Positions 12,978 to 25,336 of a stretch of 64,000 nucleotides of DNA are shown one piece after another. Position 1 is the stretch's first letter; each line of letters starts with the position of its first letter. This DNA comes from Sinonovacula constricta (lineage: Eukaryota > Mollusca > Bivalvia > Cardiida > Solecurtidae). A model generated the notes under the pieces. That model was given only the letters and a program-made list of their open reading frames with translations. It was not told the origin of the DNA and made no database searches. Made by a program: the position numbers and the translations under genes. Location of the stretch: positions 35,761,203 through 35,825,202 of the forward strand of contig CM017572.1 of the NCBI GenBank assembly GCA_007844125.1, in the 5' to 3' direction.

Positions 12978-13020
12978 GTTACCTTAGGAATGCATCTAAT
13001 TAAATGCATTCCTAAGTAAC
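12978..13020. other. Near-perfect hairpin
   Basis: GTTACCTTAGGAATGCAT and ATGCATTCCTAAGTAAC pair over about 18 bp with one bulged C, around a loop of about 7 nt. Possibly fused transposon ends. Confidence 0.8.
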
Positions 13021-13315
13021 CGTATGACGTAAGTAACTGTATTTACAATATGTGTGATCAATTGCTATGTATTATTGTTCGCAAAATGTTCGTTAAATAC
13101 CTGAACTGTTTCTTGGTAAAATGAACACATAAAATAACAACAATATATCGAAACTCAGGGCACACCAGAAGGTATTTTTATTATCGCATATATCATAATG
13201 AAAATCCTGTTGTCAATAGCTGTCTTCGCTACTTCATAATATTGTTAAAAGTTATTTAATCGTGTCATAGAAAGATAAGATAATTTTCAGGCGTAAAAGT
13301 TACTGCACAGTCTAA

Positions 13316-13738
13316 TATGTGTTGTTTGACTAGTGAATATACATACACACGGATAGAAGTACATTATATGTGTTGTTTGACTCGTAAATATGCATACACA
13401 CGGATAGAAGTCCATTATATGTGTTGTTTGACTCGTGAATATGCATACACACGCATAAAAGTCAATTACATGTGTTGTTTGACTCGTGACATATGCATAC
13501 ACACGGATAAAAGTCCATTATATGTTTTGTTGGACTAGTAAAATATGCAAACACACGGATAAAAGTCCATTACATGTGTTGTTTGACTCGTGACATATGC
13601 ATACACACGGATAAAAGTCCATTATATGTTTTGTTGGACTAGTAAAATATGCATACACACGGATAAAAGTCCATTACATGTGTTGTTTGACTCGTGACAT
13701 ATGCATACACACGGATAAAAGTTCATTATATGTTTTGT
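13316..13738. repeat. 51/52-bp tandem repeat with dimeric order
   Basis: About eight units (ATGTGTTGTTTGACTCGTGA, then ATGCATACACACGGATA). In the right half two variants alternate (TGTTGTTTGACTCGTGACAT and TTTTGTTGGACTAGTAAAAT), giving a 104-bp higher-order unit. Confidence 0.94.
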
Positions 13739-13842
13739 TTGGCTGGAGAATTAGTCATAATGTTAATCCAATTAAACTGTAGAGTGATTTTGATTGACAA
13801 TAAGTTGTAGGCATCGTTAACTTTAAGGCTACAAACCTTCTT

Positions 13843-14020
13843 CGGATGGGGTGGGATTTGTCGGCATTTTTTTTCGATACTATGCAGCGACATTTCTATG
13901 ATTATAGCACAGGGGCACTTATGAGGTGCCCAGAGACTAAGCCCGGTCGGTCCATTACACTGACACCGACGTGTCAGGCGTAATGCTGTCCCCTTAGCCC
14001 CGAGAGTTAGGAGAGAAGCC
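13843..14020 (-). mobile_element. SINE-2-like repeat
   Basis: Minus-strand copy sharing GGGGCACTTATGAGGTGCCC (as read on plus), ATGTCGCTGCATAGTATCG and AAATCCCACCCC with the copy at 7293. Confidence 0.65.
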
Positions 14021-14639
14021 ACAAACCTTCTTAAAATGGTCGTATATAGTTGGTATAGGTCAAGTACGTCGAGAATAGTAAAATAATATAAATTTTAATA
14101 ATCTTTAAGAGTATGCAACCGTTTTTCCCCCACTGAATTCGAGTTTCTTAGCTAGAGATTCCATATTTCGTTTATACATTGTTTTACTGACGCCGTTGCA
14201 ATCATTTAAGACAGTTGCCAATAAAAGCGAAGCGCAAATCATCACTGGTCATAATGATTTACGAGATGAGACATAAAGTTGCCAATTTGTCAATAGTTTC
14301 TCTCATTATGTTTTTATTTAGGACAGAAATATAAATTTGTCTGCGAGGTTTCCCCACTGATGAATATTTTATTTTGTTGCCATCCTGTTCTGACATCAAG
14401 AATCAGGCTATGAATATATATTAACGTTAAGACAACCTGAGTTTCAAATTTTGTATACAAATAAATCACAATAAGTTACATGTGTACACCTTGGGTAAGA
14501 AGTCTAACATTTTAAAAACAGATTTACTGACATATCCAAAATGTATGTAAAACATAAATGGCCTGAGTATATTATAATTTTGTTAAAATGACTAGGATAA
14601 AACAAGAAAAAAATCCTTGTATGTACTTCATGTATCATT

Positions 14640-14745
14640 TCTTACTTTGACATTTGGCTTGCATGTGAATACCTTTGTCCTGTGCCTTTTTATTGATTGG
14701 CATGTGTTGCAATGCAGATAGGACTTTGCCATATATTCTTATTCC
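14640..14745 (-). repeat. Family A end fragment
   Basis: Only the terminal segment survives, from CTTGCATGTGAATACCTTTG to ACTTTGCCATATATTCTTAT. Confidence 0.75.
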
Positions 14746-15137
14746 TAGTGTATTTCTCTATTTAAATTAAACATATTTAGATAATGTTCATACTATGTCC
14801 TTTTCAATTAAGTTTAATATTATATCTTTGTACACTGAAAGGAACGTTGTACTAATATAGAAAGATAAGAGGAAACTAATGCCCCATCTAGATGTCTTAC
14901 ATAGATACAATTACACAACATTTATAAGGATAATTTAGGCATTAATTTAAATGGATCTTAGGCTGCGAAACGGGAAATAATGCAGACGTACTAAAACTTG
15001 TGTAGGGGGGCGGCATGCTTGTAACGACGGCAGAGGGAGAAAGATTGGCGCTTCAAACCAGCCTCATTAGCGACGTGGTTAAAGCAGCTTCCAAAATTGC
15101 GCGGTTAAGCAACGTTTACCAATAGATAAACAAGAAA

Positions 15138-15365
15138 ACGTCTTATTAACATTTCCACAGATATTTAAATTTAATCTACATCTAGACAAAGGCAAACAAT
15201 GTAAATGTAAATGTGACAAAAACACAGAGACGATACAAAACACATAAAAAAACACCACCAGCTATCGCCTTGGAACGGTCAGTCGGCAAAAGGACCGACT
15301 GTGATGCTTGAACCTGGTTTGTGGTGCGCTCCAACCTCGCACTTCCTGAAGGTTTTCAAGGTTAG
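15138..15365 (+). repeat. Family B repeat, partial
   Basis: It runs from TTCCACAGATATTTAAATTT through GTAAATGTAAATGTGACAAA and the core (GCCTTGGAACGGTCAGTCGG) to CGCACTTCCTGAAGG. Confidence 0.82.
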
Positions 15366-16139
15366 CGTACGGATGGGTAACCGTTGGAGAGCGCCGGCCT
15401 GTGTTACACTTTGTTGACTACGTCGATGAAACGAGTGGTATTCTAATCTGCGGTATATAATCCATTCATATTTCCCAAACATGACCGTATATTGGTCATT
15501 TGGGCAGTTTCACAAGTTAAACGTTTATAAGGCACGCACAGGTAAAATTAGATTAGCATAATTCAGAAATAATATGTTTCTGTTAAATACCACATGTGTC
15601 TTTTATAAATTTATAGAGCTTAATGAATGATTGGATATTGTCAATGATACACCTGCAAAAGGCCAATTAAGCTACAGCAGTCCTTGCATATTTTATATGT
15701 TCATTTCGGTCGCAAGGTCATGATTGTGGAAAGTATTTGAAGTTTATAGATTTTCTAAAAAATATGTCGATATCTGTCATCATGGCATTGAAAGAAGAGT
15801 TACGGCATGTTGTAATGTAAGAAATTATCCACTGACCTAGAAAAATGACATGAAATTTATGCGCCTGAGAGTGTACTAATGCTGGAGACTCAGTTCTACT
15901 AGAAAATGATCCAGACAATCTGCAGAAAAATTGCAGACAGTTTTTGTCAATTGCTTAGATTTACGACGGCTGAAAGCAGATCAGTTTGAAAGAATTCTTA
16001 AAAAAACTCTGGTCTAGACATGGCATCAGACCTGATATAAAACGATAAAAGTGTCTACGAAAATGCTTTTCTTTGTAATACCACATCAATACAGTCATGG
16101 TCAGCTAGGCGATATTCACCATAGCTTTTGTAGAACAAG

Positions 16140-16300
16140 CATCTTCGTCCACAAATGTCTAGATAGAACCACCAGAGCACCACACACTAGCTTGAAGACC
16201 TCCCGACAACAATGATCTCACCCTGAGTGGACCGAGGCGTATTATCTGCTTTCAGAAACACGTTAAAACACCTTATTGCTGGTAGGACGATAAACCTAAT
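16140..16300 (-). mobile_element. SINE-3-like relic
   Basis: The minus strand carries GGTGGTTCTATCTAGACATT and a decayed body (plus strand: GCACCACACACTAGCTTGAA). The head is not preserved. Confidence 0.35.
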
Positions 16301-16669
16301 ATGCAAATACGTGACTGTCCCTCGAAACCGCGAACTAGGAAGTACTGGTCATTAGATGTAATTCATACAAATCACATCATCTTGTTATCTTATGGTCTAT
16401 CCGTATGGAAATAAAACGTGCCATGATTTAAAAAAAATGAAGTAATTTTAAAACCCTGTTAACAATTTTGAAAACACGCCTACGTCAAATTGCTACACGG
16501 TATAGTGTTTAGTTGTGTTAGTTGTTGAAGTGAGGTTTATTAACTACATGAGGGCATACAATTATTTCACCCCTCGTCAATAACTGGAAGCGGATATGAA
16601 CAGATATTGCAATACTACAAATAAGCCTATATCTGAGAAAGCCCTTTGTTTGTTTATTGTTATTTTCTC

Positions 16670-16930
16670 ACAAGGGCGAATGTGCCCACTTGTGGCGGAT
16701 ATATTGTCACTTTTACGGTGTATAGCAAGTCGTGAACACTTAGCATAATACGACAATTGACACCGGGGTGACAAGTTTCGGAATTTCCCTTAAATTAGAT
16801 TGAACATCATCAAGCGAGCTCTACCACAAGCCATTTGACGCCCACCGTATGTCTTGGCCTGGATTTGAGCACGGAGCCTCCCCTACCTGTAGCCGTCCCT
16901 CTACCATCCGTTTCGCTACTAAACCTGTAA
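16670..16930 (-). mobile_element. SINE-1-like degenerate copy
   Basis: On the minus strand a tRNA-like head (B-box relic around 16860-16880) is followed by a decayed body with a recognisable GTCACCCCGGTGTCAATTGT segment. It is an old relic. Confidence 0.5.
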
Positions 16931-18183
16931 TGAATATATTGCCTTTGCATGTACAATTCAGTACTTGTTATGCTTAACATTTTGTGCTTCTGTGTATATA
17001 ACCAAAAACCTAACAACTACACATTAGGGATAAGTGTTTATATTTCGGGTACAAATCTCGTTCACTTATTTTGATGCTATGGTATGTGACACATTCAGTG
17101 GTAAATATTATTGGGGTAATGAATGGTAACCTTACAAAACATTGCTATAGAAATCTTAACAGTTGAGCTTGTATATGGCATGCAAAGGATATAGTTTTGT
17201 TTTACATTAGCATTATCACAGTGACCTAGTTTAATGCATGCAACATTTGCACAGCGATGTACCATGTGAGGATTGATTCCCACCAGTCTGTGTTACAGCA
17301 AGGTATCAAGCATTTGTTGGCGCCGGTCTGAGGAGCGGTGCCTCTTATGCAGTGCATTTTGGGTGACTATAGTGTAGTAATCAGTTATAGGAACTCGTTG
17401 TTATTCTGTGACACCCTTTATAGAGAAATGAACCGAGTGTCCGTTTTTGTAACAGTGTAGCATACAACAATAAAGAGAAGCTTACAATTATGAAACGTTG
17501 CAGGCATAAAGAGTAATTCGCAACCGTTTAGTAAGTTTAACAAATAAAAACGAGTTTTCAATGCCGTCAATGTGCATTGTTATAACATATGTATTATATA
17601 ACAAGCAAGAAAGTAAAGTAGCAGATAGTCTAGTTCCCATAAGAGTTACGATTCGCTAGTCTCAAATATTTATGTAACGATTGGACAGTATAAGAGAGTG
17701 GTTAGTCTCCAGGACAGCCTTCTTGTTTAAAGCGCATTCTGTCCACTGCGCCTTCGATGTCTCACATCAATGCTCTTTTTTTTGTTTACTACTGATTTGT
17801 GATTTGGCTTGATCATCTGTTGTCTCCTTCTCTGTTAGTTTGTCGTTTCTTTATCTCTTTGTGCCTTTGTCTGTTCCTATCTGTCTCTTTTTTCTATTTA
17901 CCAAATCCTTTGCTCTGTCTTTTTCTAAAATATATACCATTGTTAGTGATCATTATTCAAGCCACTATAACTGCATGTTCAACCAATTACTCCTATATGC
18001 AATTGAGCAATGCTATATTTATATTTCTTTTGAAAAAAACAACACTTATCGCTAAACCACGACATGACTGCATACAATAAAGTATGTAAACATGAAATGA
18101 TTCAATCTCTTCGTTCTGTAGAACAGTCTGAGTAGGCCATGTGAAACAATGGTAAAGGTATAAATCATTTCATCGAAGCTAAT
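16931..18183. other. No gene seen
   Basis: Two overlapping plus-strand frames near 17800-18080 are pyrimidine-rich (Leu/Phe/Ser) and show no family resemblance. Confidence 0.55.
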
Positions 18184-18274
18184 CTGACAAAAGAATGTTT
18201 CTATCAACGTGCCAAAAATGTTAACATGTTAATGAAAATGAGGCTTCTAGAGATAAAACATTCTTTCATCAGAG
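18184..18274. other. Imperfect inverted repeat, ~90 nt
   Basis: TCTGACAAAAGAATGTTT pairs with AAACATTCTTTCATCAGA; short inner pairing (TATC/GATA, GCC/GGC) follows. It may be a miRNA-like fold-back or a MITE relic. Confidence 0.5.
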
Positions 18275-18429
18275 TTCAGGAAACGCAGTTTTTGCAATTC
18301 CATATATACATCTTGTCGTGATTTTACATATTTGTTTTGTAGTTTCGTAGTATAGTTAGCTTAACAGAAACTTGTCTTCTTCAACCACACTTAAAACAAC
18401 AACAACAACAAAAACATATATTTACAATA

Positions 18430-18515
18430 CGAATATATGAAAAGTCCTATGAGCATTGCAACATATACCAAACTCCGAAAAGGCACAGGACAAAGGTATT
18501 TCACATGCAAACCAC
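18430..18515 (+). repeat. Family A end fragment
   Basis: The terminal segment only, GTCCTATGAGCATTGCAACA to CACAGGACAAAGGTATTTCA. Confidence 0.78.
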
Positions 18516-19117
18516 ATATGAATTAATCAAGCATATACTTTGTTGTTGTTTTTAATTATTTAAATTCGTATTCTGAAAGCTTCAGTGGAAACAAATAAAA
18601 TACCACGTTTAAGTTAGCAGGAAAGCGTTGTTAAGTCACATTGAATATATTATATTGAATATTTATATCACAATTCTTTACACCGACATCACACAAATGG
18701 AGAATACACAACAGTTACCGACTGACTATATTAAAACTCGCTATTAACAGCTTCATTAATTCTTTCAATCATAGTTCTATATTGTGCATATCTTTACACA
18801 TATGTCATGAAATAAGGTCCGGTTTCATGACCAATAATGTCCATATGAACATTAAAATGAGTCACCGTGAGCTTTCTTGCAACTGCAGCCCATATAAATC
18901 AAATCAAGGAATCAGAAGAACTGTAATAAGATCGGTCGCCTAAATATGCTTTACATGCGAATACAAAGCCTTCGTAAGCTCTACACATGTGAAATGCATC
19001 TAGTTTCTTTGTATTGTGTTCTGTAAATATCAACATAATTTAATTCAACTATTTGTCTTAATTATTTTATAACTTTATTAATTTGTATTAATCAGAATAG
19101 CTGAAAGTCACATAATG

Positions 19118-19325
19118 TTAGAGCCATATATTGAGGACCCCAGTCGGTCCTTTTTGCTGACTGACCGTTGCGAGGCGGTTAACTGTTGTGTTTGTTCTTT
19201 CTGTTAAATGACTCATCACAGATTTGTTCTTACTTTTACATTTGGCTTTCTGAATACCTTTGTTCTGTGCCTTTACGCATTTGTTTGACATATGTTGCAA
19301 TGGCGTTGTCATATATTCTTCTTAT
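19118..19325 (-). repeat. Family A repeat
   Basis: It carries the core hairpin and the ATATGACAACGCCATTGCAA end on the minus strand, and is truncated at the A/T side of the core. Confidence 0.8.
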
Positions 19326-19524
19326 GAATCATACGTATTTCCTTGTATTAGCCTCTTGTTCGTTAGGATATAAAGGACTGACTATATATTCACGTGCAAA
19401 ATACACAACGTTTACATCCTAAGTTAAGATATCAGCAGAGTGGGCCAATGTTCGCCTTAAAGGGTTATAACATTTTAATACATTTTTATAATAACTGAGA
19501 ATTACAAGCTAAAACATTTTGGCA

Positions 19525-19612
19525 TCAAAAGCCCTGTTAAATTCAAAGGTGTGAAAAGCACCGACTACTCATTATTGCGTTTGCCAAATCAACGATTAAT
19601 TGGCTCGGGCTT
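19525..19612 (+). repeat. Dispersed repeat E, copy 1
   Basis: It shares TTGCGTTTGCC and ATCAACGATTAATTG with 20970-21057. Confidence 0.6.
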
Positions 19613-20599
19613 CTCGGCTTTGGCTTTAAAACACTGGAAATATAAATGTTTATATTATTCTACAGCAGAGTAACGTTAAAGAAAATTTTTATTATTTACG
19701 TTCGGCCAATCGTCATAAAAAAGCCAATACATAATCTGTTTTTTTGCAGGCATCCTTAACACTATTGTCGCAGTCCTATACTTCGGGATTCAATAGTTGG
19801 ATAATGAAACCGGCATAATTATGACCCACTATGTTCTTATAAGGTTTCATATGAGATTTTATTCTATAACGGAACAAATGCTAATTACATTATACGAATT
19901 GCGATATTGTAAGCAAAGAGGTGAATTAAACTGGCGGTATATGCAATTGCACTACTTACTCTAAGGTATAGTACACGGATCTTGCGATAATTCAGTATGT
20001 TCTAGGTCAAATAAGCCCCAAAGGTCATTAGGGTAATTCATGTTCATCCCAGATGACTAACTCTTAGAGGAAGTCAATATATCTTTACTTGCAGATAGTA
20101 TAGATGCTGTCTTTATCTCTAATACCACCTAGCCAAGCGATCAAGTCTCTCGGGAGATACTGCGACTGGCCTTGTCTGTAAGAATTGCTATACATGTTAG
20201 ATTAACTACCAATAGATTTGTCAAAGAGTGCTAACTGTGATTCTGCTTCAGTAGGTACGGAACTATTCGCCAACACCGTCGAAGCTTATTCTTAAAACTA
20301 AACAATAAAAGGCGACAAAAAACAACAAAAACACAAACAACCTTAAACGAAAAAAAAAAAAAAAAACTAAAAAAAACAACACACACCAACAACAGCAACA
20401 ACAAAACCAACCAAAACAACAAACAAACAACAATTCTTTTTAGCTAGAAGTGTCCATTATGTGATCCTGGCCTAATAATACGTTCGCATATATTTGGTTC
20501 AAGTGTAGATTAAAAATATACATGTACCTCATTTACTGTTTTTTGTGGGTTTCAAATTTGAGTAAATATAAAAAATAACACGGTCCTATATATATGTTA

Positions 20600-20750
20600 A
20601 TATTCATTAAAATTTAAGAATGCACAGGACAAGGGTGCTAATCAAATGTGAAAAAGTTGTGACGAGGCATTATATGAAATAGAGCAAACCCAAGAGTTAC
20701 CGCCATGGAACGGTCAGTAGTCAAAATGACCGACCAGGTTCAAGAAATAT
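20600..20750 (+). repeat. Family A repeat, decayed
   Basis: GAGTTACCGCCATGGAACGG and a shortened hairpin (CAGTAGTCAAAATGACCGAC) are recognisable. Confidence 0.7.
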
Positions 20751-20969
20751 ACATTATGAAATAATTAAACATCGCACACAGGAACAATTTTATCCATACT
20801 TCCTCTTGTAGCGACAAAATATACATCTTAAAAGTGTTATTAATGGCATTGGCAAAGAACAAAGCGTTCTTGCTAACAGACTTTGCGTTTTTATAAGCAA
20901 GTACAGAAGTGTTTCGTTAGACATAAACATACACTCAAATCTTGATCGAACGAAATGTCAGGGGATCAT

Positions 20970-21057
20970 TAAATATGTTGTTAAATCCGAAGGTGAGAAA
21001 ATCACTGACTGCTCGGTATTGCGTTTGCCCGATCAACGATTAATTGTATCTGGGGAC
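20970..21057 (+). repeat. Dispersed repeat E, copy 2
   Basis: It matches 19525-19612 over about 85 bp with scattered differences. Origin unknown. Confidence 0.6.
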
Positions 21058-22275
21058 TCTAGAAAATACCAATTTATTGAATTTCTCGTTCTATCCTTCC
21101 TCGATGAAATGAATCATTTTGATTCGATCAATTTTTATTTAAAATTAAGTTGTATTTGACATAGCTACCGGAGAATTGCTTATATTCATATTTCAACACT
21201 TTTTATGCTAAGACTTTGAATCGTTTCAGTCTGCACTTATCAGTTGTTTGTTTTAAAGTCGGGCCTATTGCGGGGCTAATTGCTTTATTTTCTGCAAGTC
21301 TTCTGTGCCATATACTTCTTGATTTCGCCTTGATTGTAGAAATATGATTTTGTTTTTGTTTATTTCTGAAGATATTAAGACTTTACATGTGTTCATTTAT
21401 TTTAAAGAAATAAATTTTGTCTTGTCTGAGTTTTAAGTTATAGTGCATTGCTTGTATGTATCTATGCATTTTATTTCTTTTCATTTTGGTGATCTCTTTA
21501 GTCAACTTTATAAACTGTTAAAATATTGTGTAACATACAAGTCAATAAAGGAGTTCAAGTGATGCACTAGATGATGCAAACAATAATATTGGTTACAACA
21601 GTCAGATATTCTTTGGAATACCAAGGCTTTCTGATGTTCCTTCTGCAAGACAAAGTGACTAGGGTCCGTGTTCACGTAAATAACTCGAGATTAAACAGAA
21701 CTATATTCAAAATGAGACTCAGCCCAGACATAAGTTCCCCTTTCAGGCTCTACTGTTTGTGACTAGAGTCCAGTTCACCAAAGCGACTTAAGTCCAAACT
21801 CAACTGAGATTAATTATCAGAATTAACCCCAAATATTCGCAATGTTTAGGGGGTCCAATTTATACTCTCTAAATCTGAATCTGTAACTTGCATAAATTTC
21901 ATCTGCAGGAAATACCATTAGCTGGTTACTTCTGTCTCTGAGCATCCGTTCACTATGAAAAACTCGTTCAATACGGCGGAGACGCCTCATAAAATCGACC
22001 ATATTAGAGTTACATTTGATAATTTGAGATACCTCTAAAGCTGACTCAAATTATCCGACTCAACTCAAGGATTTGGGTCTGGTACTTGAGTTATTGAGTG
22101 AAATCCAACTCAACTTAAGTCAGATAATGAATAAGATTTTGAGTTGAGTTGCAAAATCAGACTTAAGTTTTATCTGTAAGACAAAATGACTACAACTGGA
22201 ATGATGTGATTCCTCTCAACCTATTAAAATTGCTGAGTGCACTCAGACACACGCACTTTGAGTGTACTATTAAAA
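21058..22275. other. No gene seen
   Basis: Contains repeated CAACTCAA/ACTTAAGT-type short motifs near 21780-22170 (GACTTAAGTCCAAACTCAAC, GAGTTGAGTTGC) but no exon-like sequence. Confidence 0.5.
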
Positions 22276-22301
22276 CACACACACACACGCACGCACGCAC
22301 A

Positions 22302-22333
<32 letters not shown>

Positions 22334-22346
22334 CACATACATACAT
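22276..22346. repeat. (CA)n/(CACG)n microsatellite
   Basis: CA units interspersed with ACGC, then ACAT units. Confidence 0.96.
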
Positions 22347-22595
22347 TGTTCATTGTTGCGCAGTTGATTCATAAGTTAAATAATATATAACAAATAAGAT
22401 AACAAAACATAAAATTTGCTTTTTTCTTTTACTGCATAGACTGTATTTTTCAGTTATAACATACATTCACAATATTTATTATGTTCTTATTATAAAACAA
22501 ATATGTTACCTTTTCTTCTTAGCAATGGAGACCAGTGACTGACCAGTAAAGATGTTATTGATGACATTATTGAAAGACAAAGCAGAAATTATACA

Positions 22596-22672
22596 AATAA
22601 AGACTTTGTCCTGTACCTTTTCATAGTTTGATATATGTTGCAATGCTCATAGGACTTTGTCATATATTCTTT
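22596..22672 (-). repeat. Family A end fragment
   Basis: TTTGTCCTGTACCTTTTCAT and TTGCAATGCTCATAGGACTT, the terminal segment only. Confidence 0.75.
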
Positions 22673-22789
22673 TTCATGATCACAAAAGTGTTACTTGTGC
22701 AGTGTGGAGATCTTAAAAAATCTCCCCGTGCATGTAATCTATATTGTCATTTCATTCATCCTATAAGGATTGTTACGTGTATTTTCTTT

Positions 22790-23290
22790 GTTTAACATTG
22801 GACTTTGGTTCCTCAATTCCATCTTCACATGAACAGGTTGCTACAACCATTTATTCTTCTCTAGTCATGTTTGTTCTTGATTCAAAAAGGTAAATTCAGT
22901 TACAATCAACCATTTTTGTGTATTTTTCTGAAAAAAATGATACCCCTTTCTTTTCTAAACACTTTGTGGACATTATCTTTCAATGACATCACTACTTTCG
23001 TCATAACTTATCAAAGAATGCATCAGCGCAGGGACATTTTGTATTCAAATAGATCGGTTTTCTTTTTAATGCATGCATTTGAGAAAACCCATCAGGAAGT
23101 GCGAGGTTAGAGCTCTGTAAAACCGGTTTAAGCAAGCCTGTCGGCTCATATTGCCGACTGACCGTTCCCAGGCGGTAATTGTCGGGTTTGCTCTTTTCGG
23201 CTTGCATGTGAAATACCTTTGTCCTGTACCTTTTTAAAGTTTGGTATATGTTGCAATGCTAAATGCTCAATGTCATATATTCTTATTATG
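22790..23290 (-). repeat. Family A repeat, long form
   Basis: On the minus strand it runs from the AATATATGACA end through the core to the distal segment with GATGTCATTGAAAGATAATG, ACACAAAAATGGTTGATTGT and GTGAAGATGGAATTGAGGAA. The same distal segment occurs at 51.9-52.2 and 27.3-27.4 kb, so the family reaches at least about 500 bp. Confidence 0.85.
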
Positions 23291-23312
23291 TTTAGGTTAA
23301 TACTTAGTTATA

Positions 23313-24636
23313 CGAGGGGCATTTATAAAGTATTAATCAGTGTGACGCTTTAGTCGTATATGTAATATTTCTGCAGAAATTGTTAGACCAACCCTTCGAA
23401 GTATTCCCTTTTGACTTGGATGCACTTTTCCAAGCGATGAATCCAATCGGAAAATGCTTTTCGGTAGCTCTTTTTAGGTATAGTGTTTAGACACTGGAAA
23501 AGCGCGCTGCCGACGGCGTGCCGAGATTCAAAACATCGACCTCTCATGTAGTTCTTGATATAAGGATTCAACCAAAAATCGCACGGAGCAAGATCAGGGC
23601 TATATGCAGCGTGTGGTAAAGTGTCAATGCTGTTGTCGCTAAGATACGACTTTACCACCACTGATTTGTGGGCAGGTGCGTTATCATGAAAGAGCTTGAT
23701 TCCGCGTACGCCGGTACGGAGACGGGCTGCAATATAGTGGCTTACAACAGCAGAACCGAATCTCGGTAAAATATTCCAGTAACACTTCTGCCTTCTGGTA
23801 TAGGAATTCGAGCCACCATTCCCTGGCAATCAAAAAATAATGCATACATAATGCGTTTTGAGGTGCGAGCTCTACGGGCAACTTGGGGCCGTTCGTCATT
23901 TTCACCGACCCACATCTTATTTTTTCTTTACTGTCAGGCTCATAAAAATATACCGATGTTTCATCGACAGTCACAATTTCATTCATGCGGTTTTGGTCAG
24001 CATTCTTGTATATATCGAGCAGCTGTGACGCAATTCGCACTCGCTCCCGTTTTTGATCCTCAGTGAAAAGGTGGGGTATCCACCTGGCGCAAACCTTGCG
24101 TAGCTTTAACACGCGAGTCAATATTTGAAAAAAACAAATGACGAATTAATGCCACATAAATTGCTTATCTTCTCCACTGTACAGCGGACATCATCTTCCA
24201 CAACTTTTTGAACAGCGGCAATATTTCCGTCAGTCATTGTTGTAACTGGACGGCCAGGACGGGCCTCATATTTTATCGGAGGTAAATAGACGGACCCATC
24301 TTCTAACTGTGGCATACGATAGGGCACTGTCCCAATTAACCTTGTCTAAGTCTGATTTAATATCAGGTGCAGCAACGCCAAGCAATGCGCGTTTTTACAA
24401 TACGCTGTTTGCTCATCTTGAGAATTGTTCTCTTTATTTGCCATTTTTAACTGCAGTGTACCTGACCGTAGTCAATTCAAGTGAACATTGCGCTCACAGT
24501 GTGGTTTTTCCCGGTTTCCTCGTGCACGTTACTGCAGAGGAGAGTCTTATCTTTCCATACATGTATAACATGTACCATTTACGCTCGGATTAACGTTAAA
24601 AAATTACAATGATTAATAATTTATAAATGCCCCTCG
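23313..24636 (-). mobile_element. mariner element with intact ends
   Basis: Inverted repeats beginning CGAGGGGCATTTATAAA at both ends are flanked by TA on each side (23311-23312 and 24637-24638), the mariner/Tc1 target. The length of 1324 bp is typical of mariner. The transposase runs on the minus strand and is broken (next entry). Well-preserved ends suggest fairly recent insertion, or mobilisation in trans. Confidence 0.93.
23383..24444 (-). pseudogene. mariner transposase, frameshifted
   Basis: A candidate ATG lies at 24444. Family-like sequence is spread over three frames. One part (24327-24118) has the ARPGRPVT linker and a helix-turn-helix region. The next (to about 23820) has KVCARWIPHL and the first catalytic Asp in VTVDETSVYFYEP. 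The last (23829-23383) has FLHDNAPAH and YSPDLAPCDFWL. The spacing between the second and third Asp is 34 residues, the mariner DD34D signature. Frameshifts fall between the start and 24327, near 24125 (in an A-run) and near 23825. It cannot make a complete transposase. Confidence 0.92.
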
Positions 24637-24642
24637 TAATGA

Positions 24643-24701
24643 CCTGGATAATGTGATATTGTCCAAAGACGCAGTACGGGGTCAATATCACATTAGCCAG
24701 G
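24643..24701. other. Hairpin next to the mariner
   Basis: CCTGGATAATGTGATATTG and CAATATCACATTAGCCAGG form a 19-bp stem with one mismatch and a 21-nt loop, 5 bp outside the mariner's TA target. Confidence 0.75.
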
Positions 24702-25253
24702 GACGCAAAACAATATATTGACCGAAACATAAGTCTGCACTTGTAATATCACAAACCATATGCAGTTAAAGCATTTTGATCGTGTAAAGTATGATTCTTA
24801 ATTCACCATCACTTGACAGATAATCATGAACAGCATTCAAAGCTATCGAAGTTACACGATTTGTTCTTCATCCTACATTCTCAAGTCAATATCACTTTAT
24901 AGAGTGTCGTGGTCAGTAAAGTAAGGTGGAGCTCCCTTGAGGCGAGTTTGATTATCGGTGTGATCAGTTTTAAATAGATGTTTTGCTTTCGTTTTGCCGA
25001 GATTTCATGATCTGCATGTACAGTCGGCATTGTTTATCTTAACAGAAACTTGTGAGTTTGTTATAAATGCAATAAGTAGCTTTTTTAAATGATAAAATGT
25101 ACAAACAAACAAAAATAAATAAATAAAACCTACAAAAAACAACTATAATATTTAAAATTTGAAAGATTGCAAACAGGTCTAAAGTTCGATTTTGTGCACA
25201 TGGAAATGTTAATTGTTATTCTTAATTACAACAGTTAGGTACTTAAAACTAAT

Positions 25254-25336
25254 AACACATTTAATGACAAAAATGACCCACAGACATTTAATGACAAAAA
25301 ATAACCCACAGACATTTAATGACAAAAAATAACCCA
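25254..25336. repeat. 28-bp tandem repeat
   Basis: Three copies of ACATTTAATGACAAAAAATA ACCCACAG, nearly identical. Confidence 0.92.

Larger units (their letters stand above)
14021..16139. other. No gene seen outside the listed repeats
   Basis: Apart from the family A fragment (14640) and family B copy (15138), the sequence is AT-rich without exon-like stretches. Confidence 0.55.

Noticed and set aside
23001..23207. Recurrent peptides such as [25 protein letters not shown] at many loci
   Set aside because: They are shadows of the family A core. The same DNA is read in different frames at different loci with no consistent start or stop.
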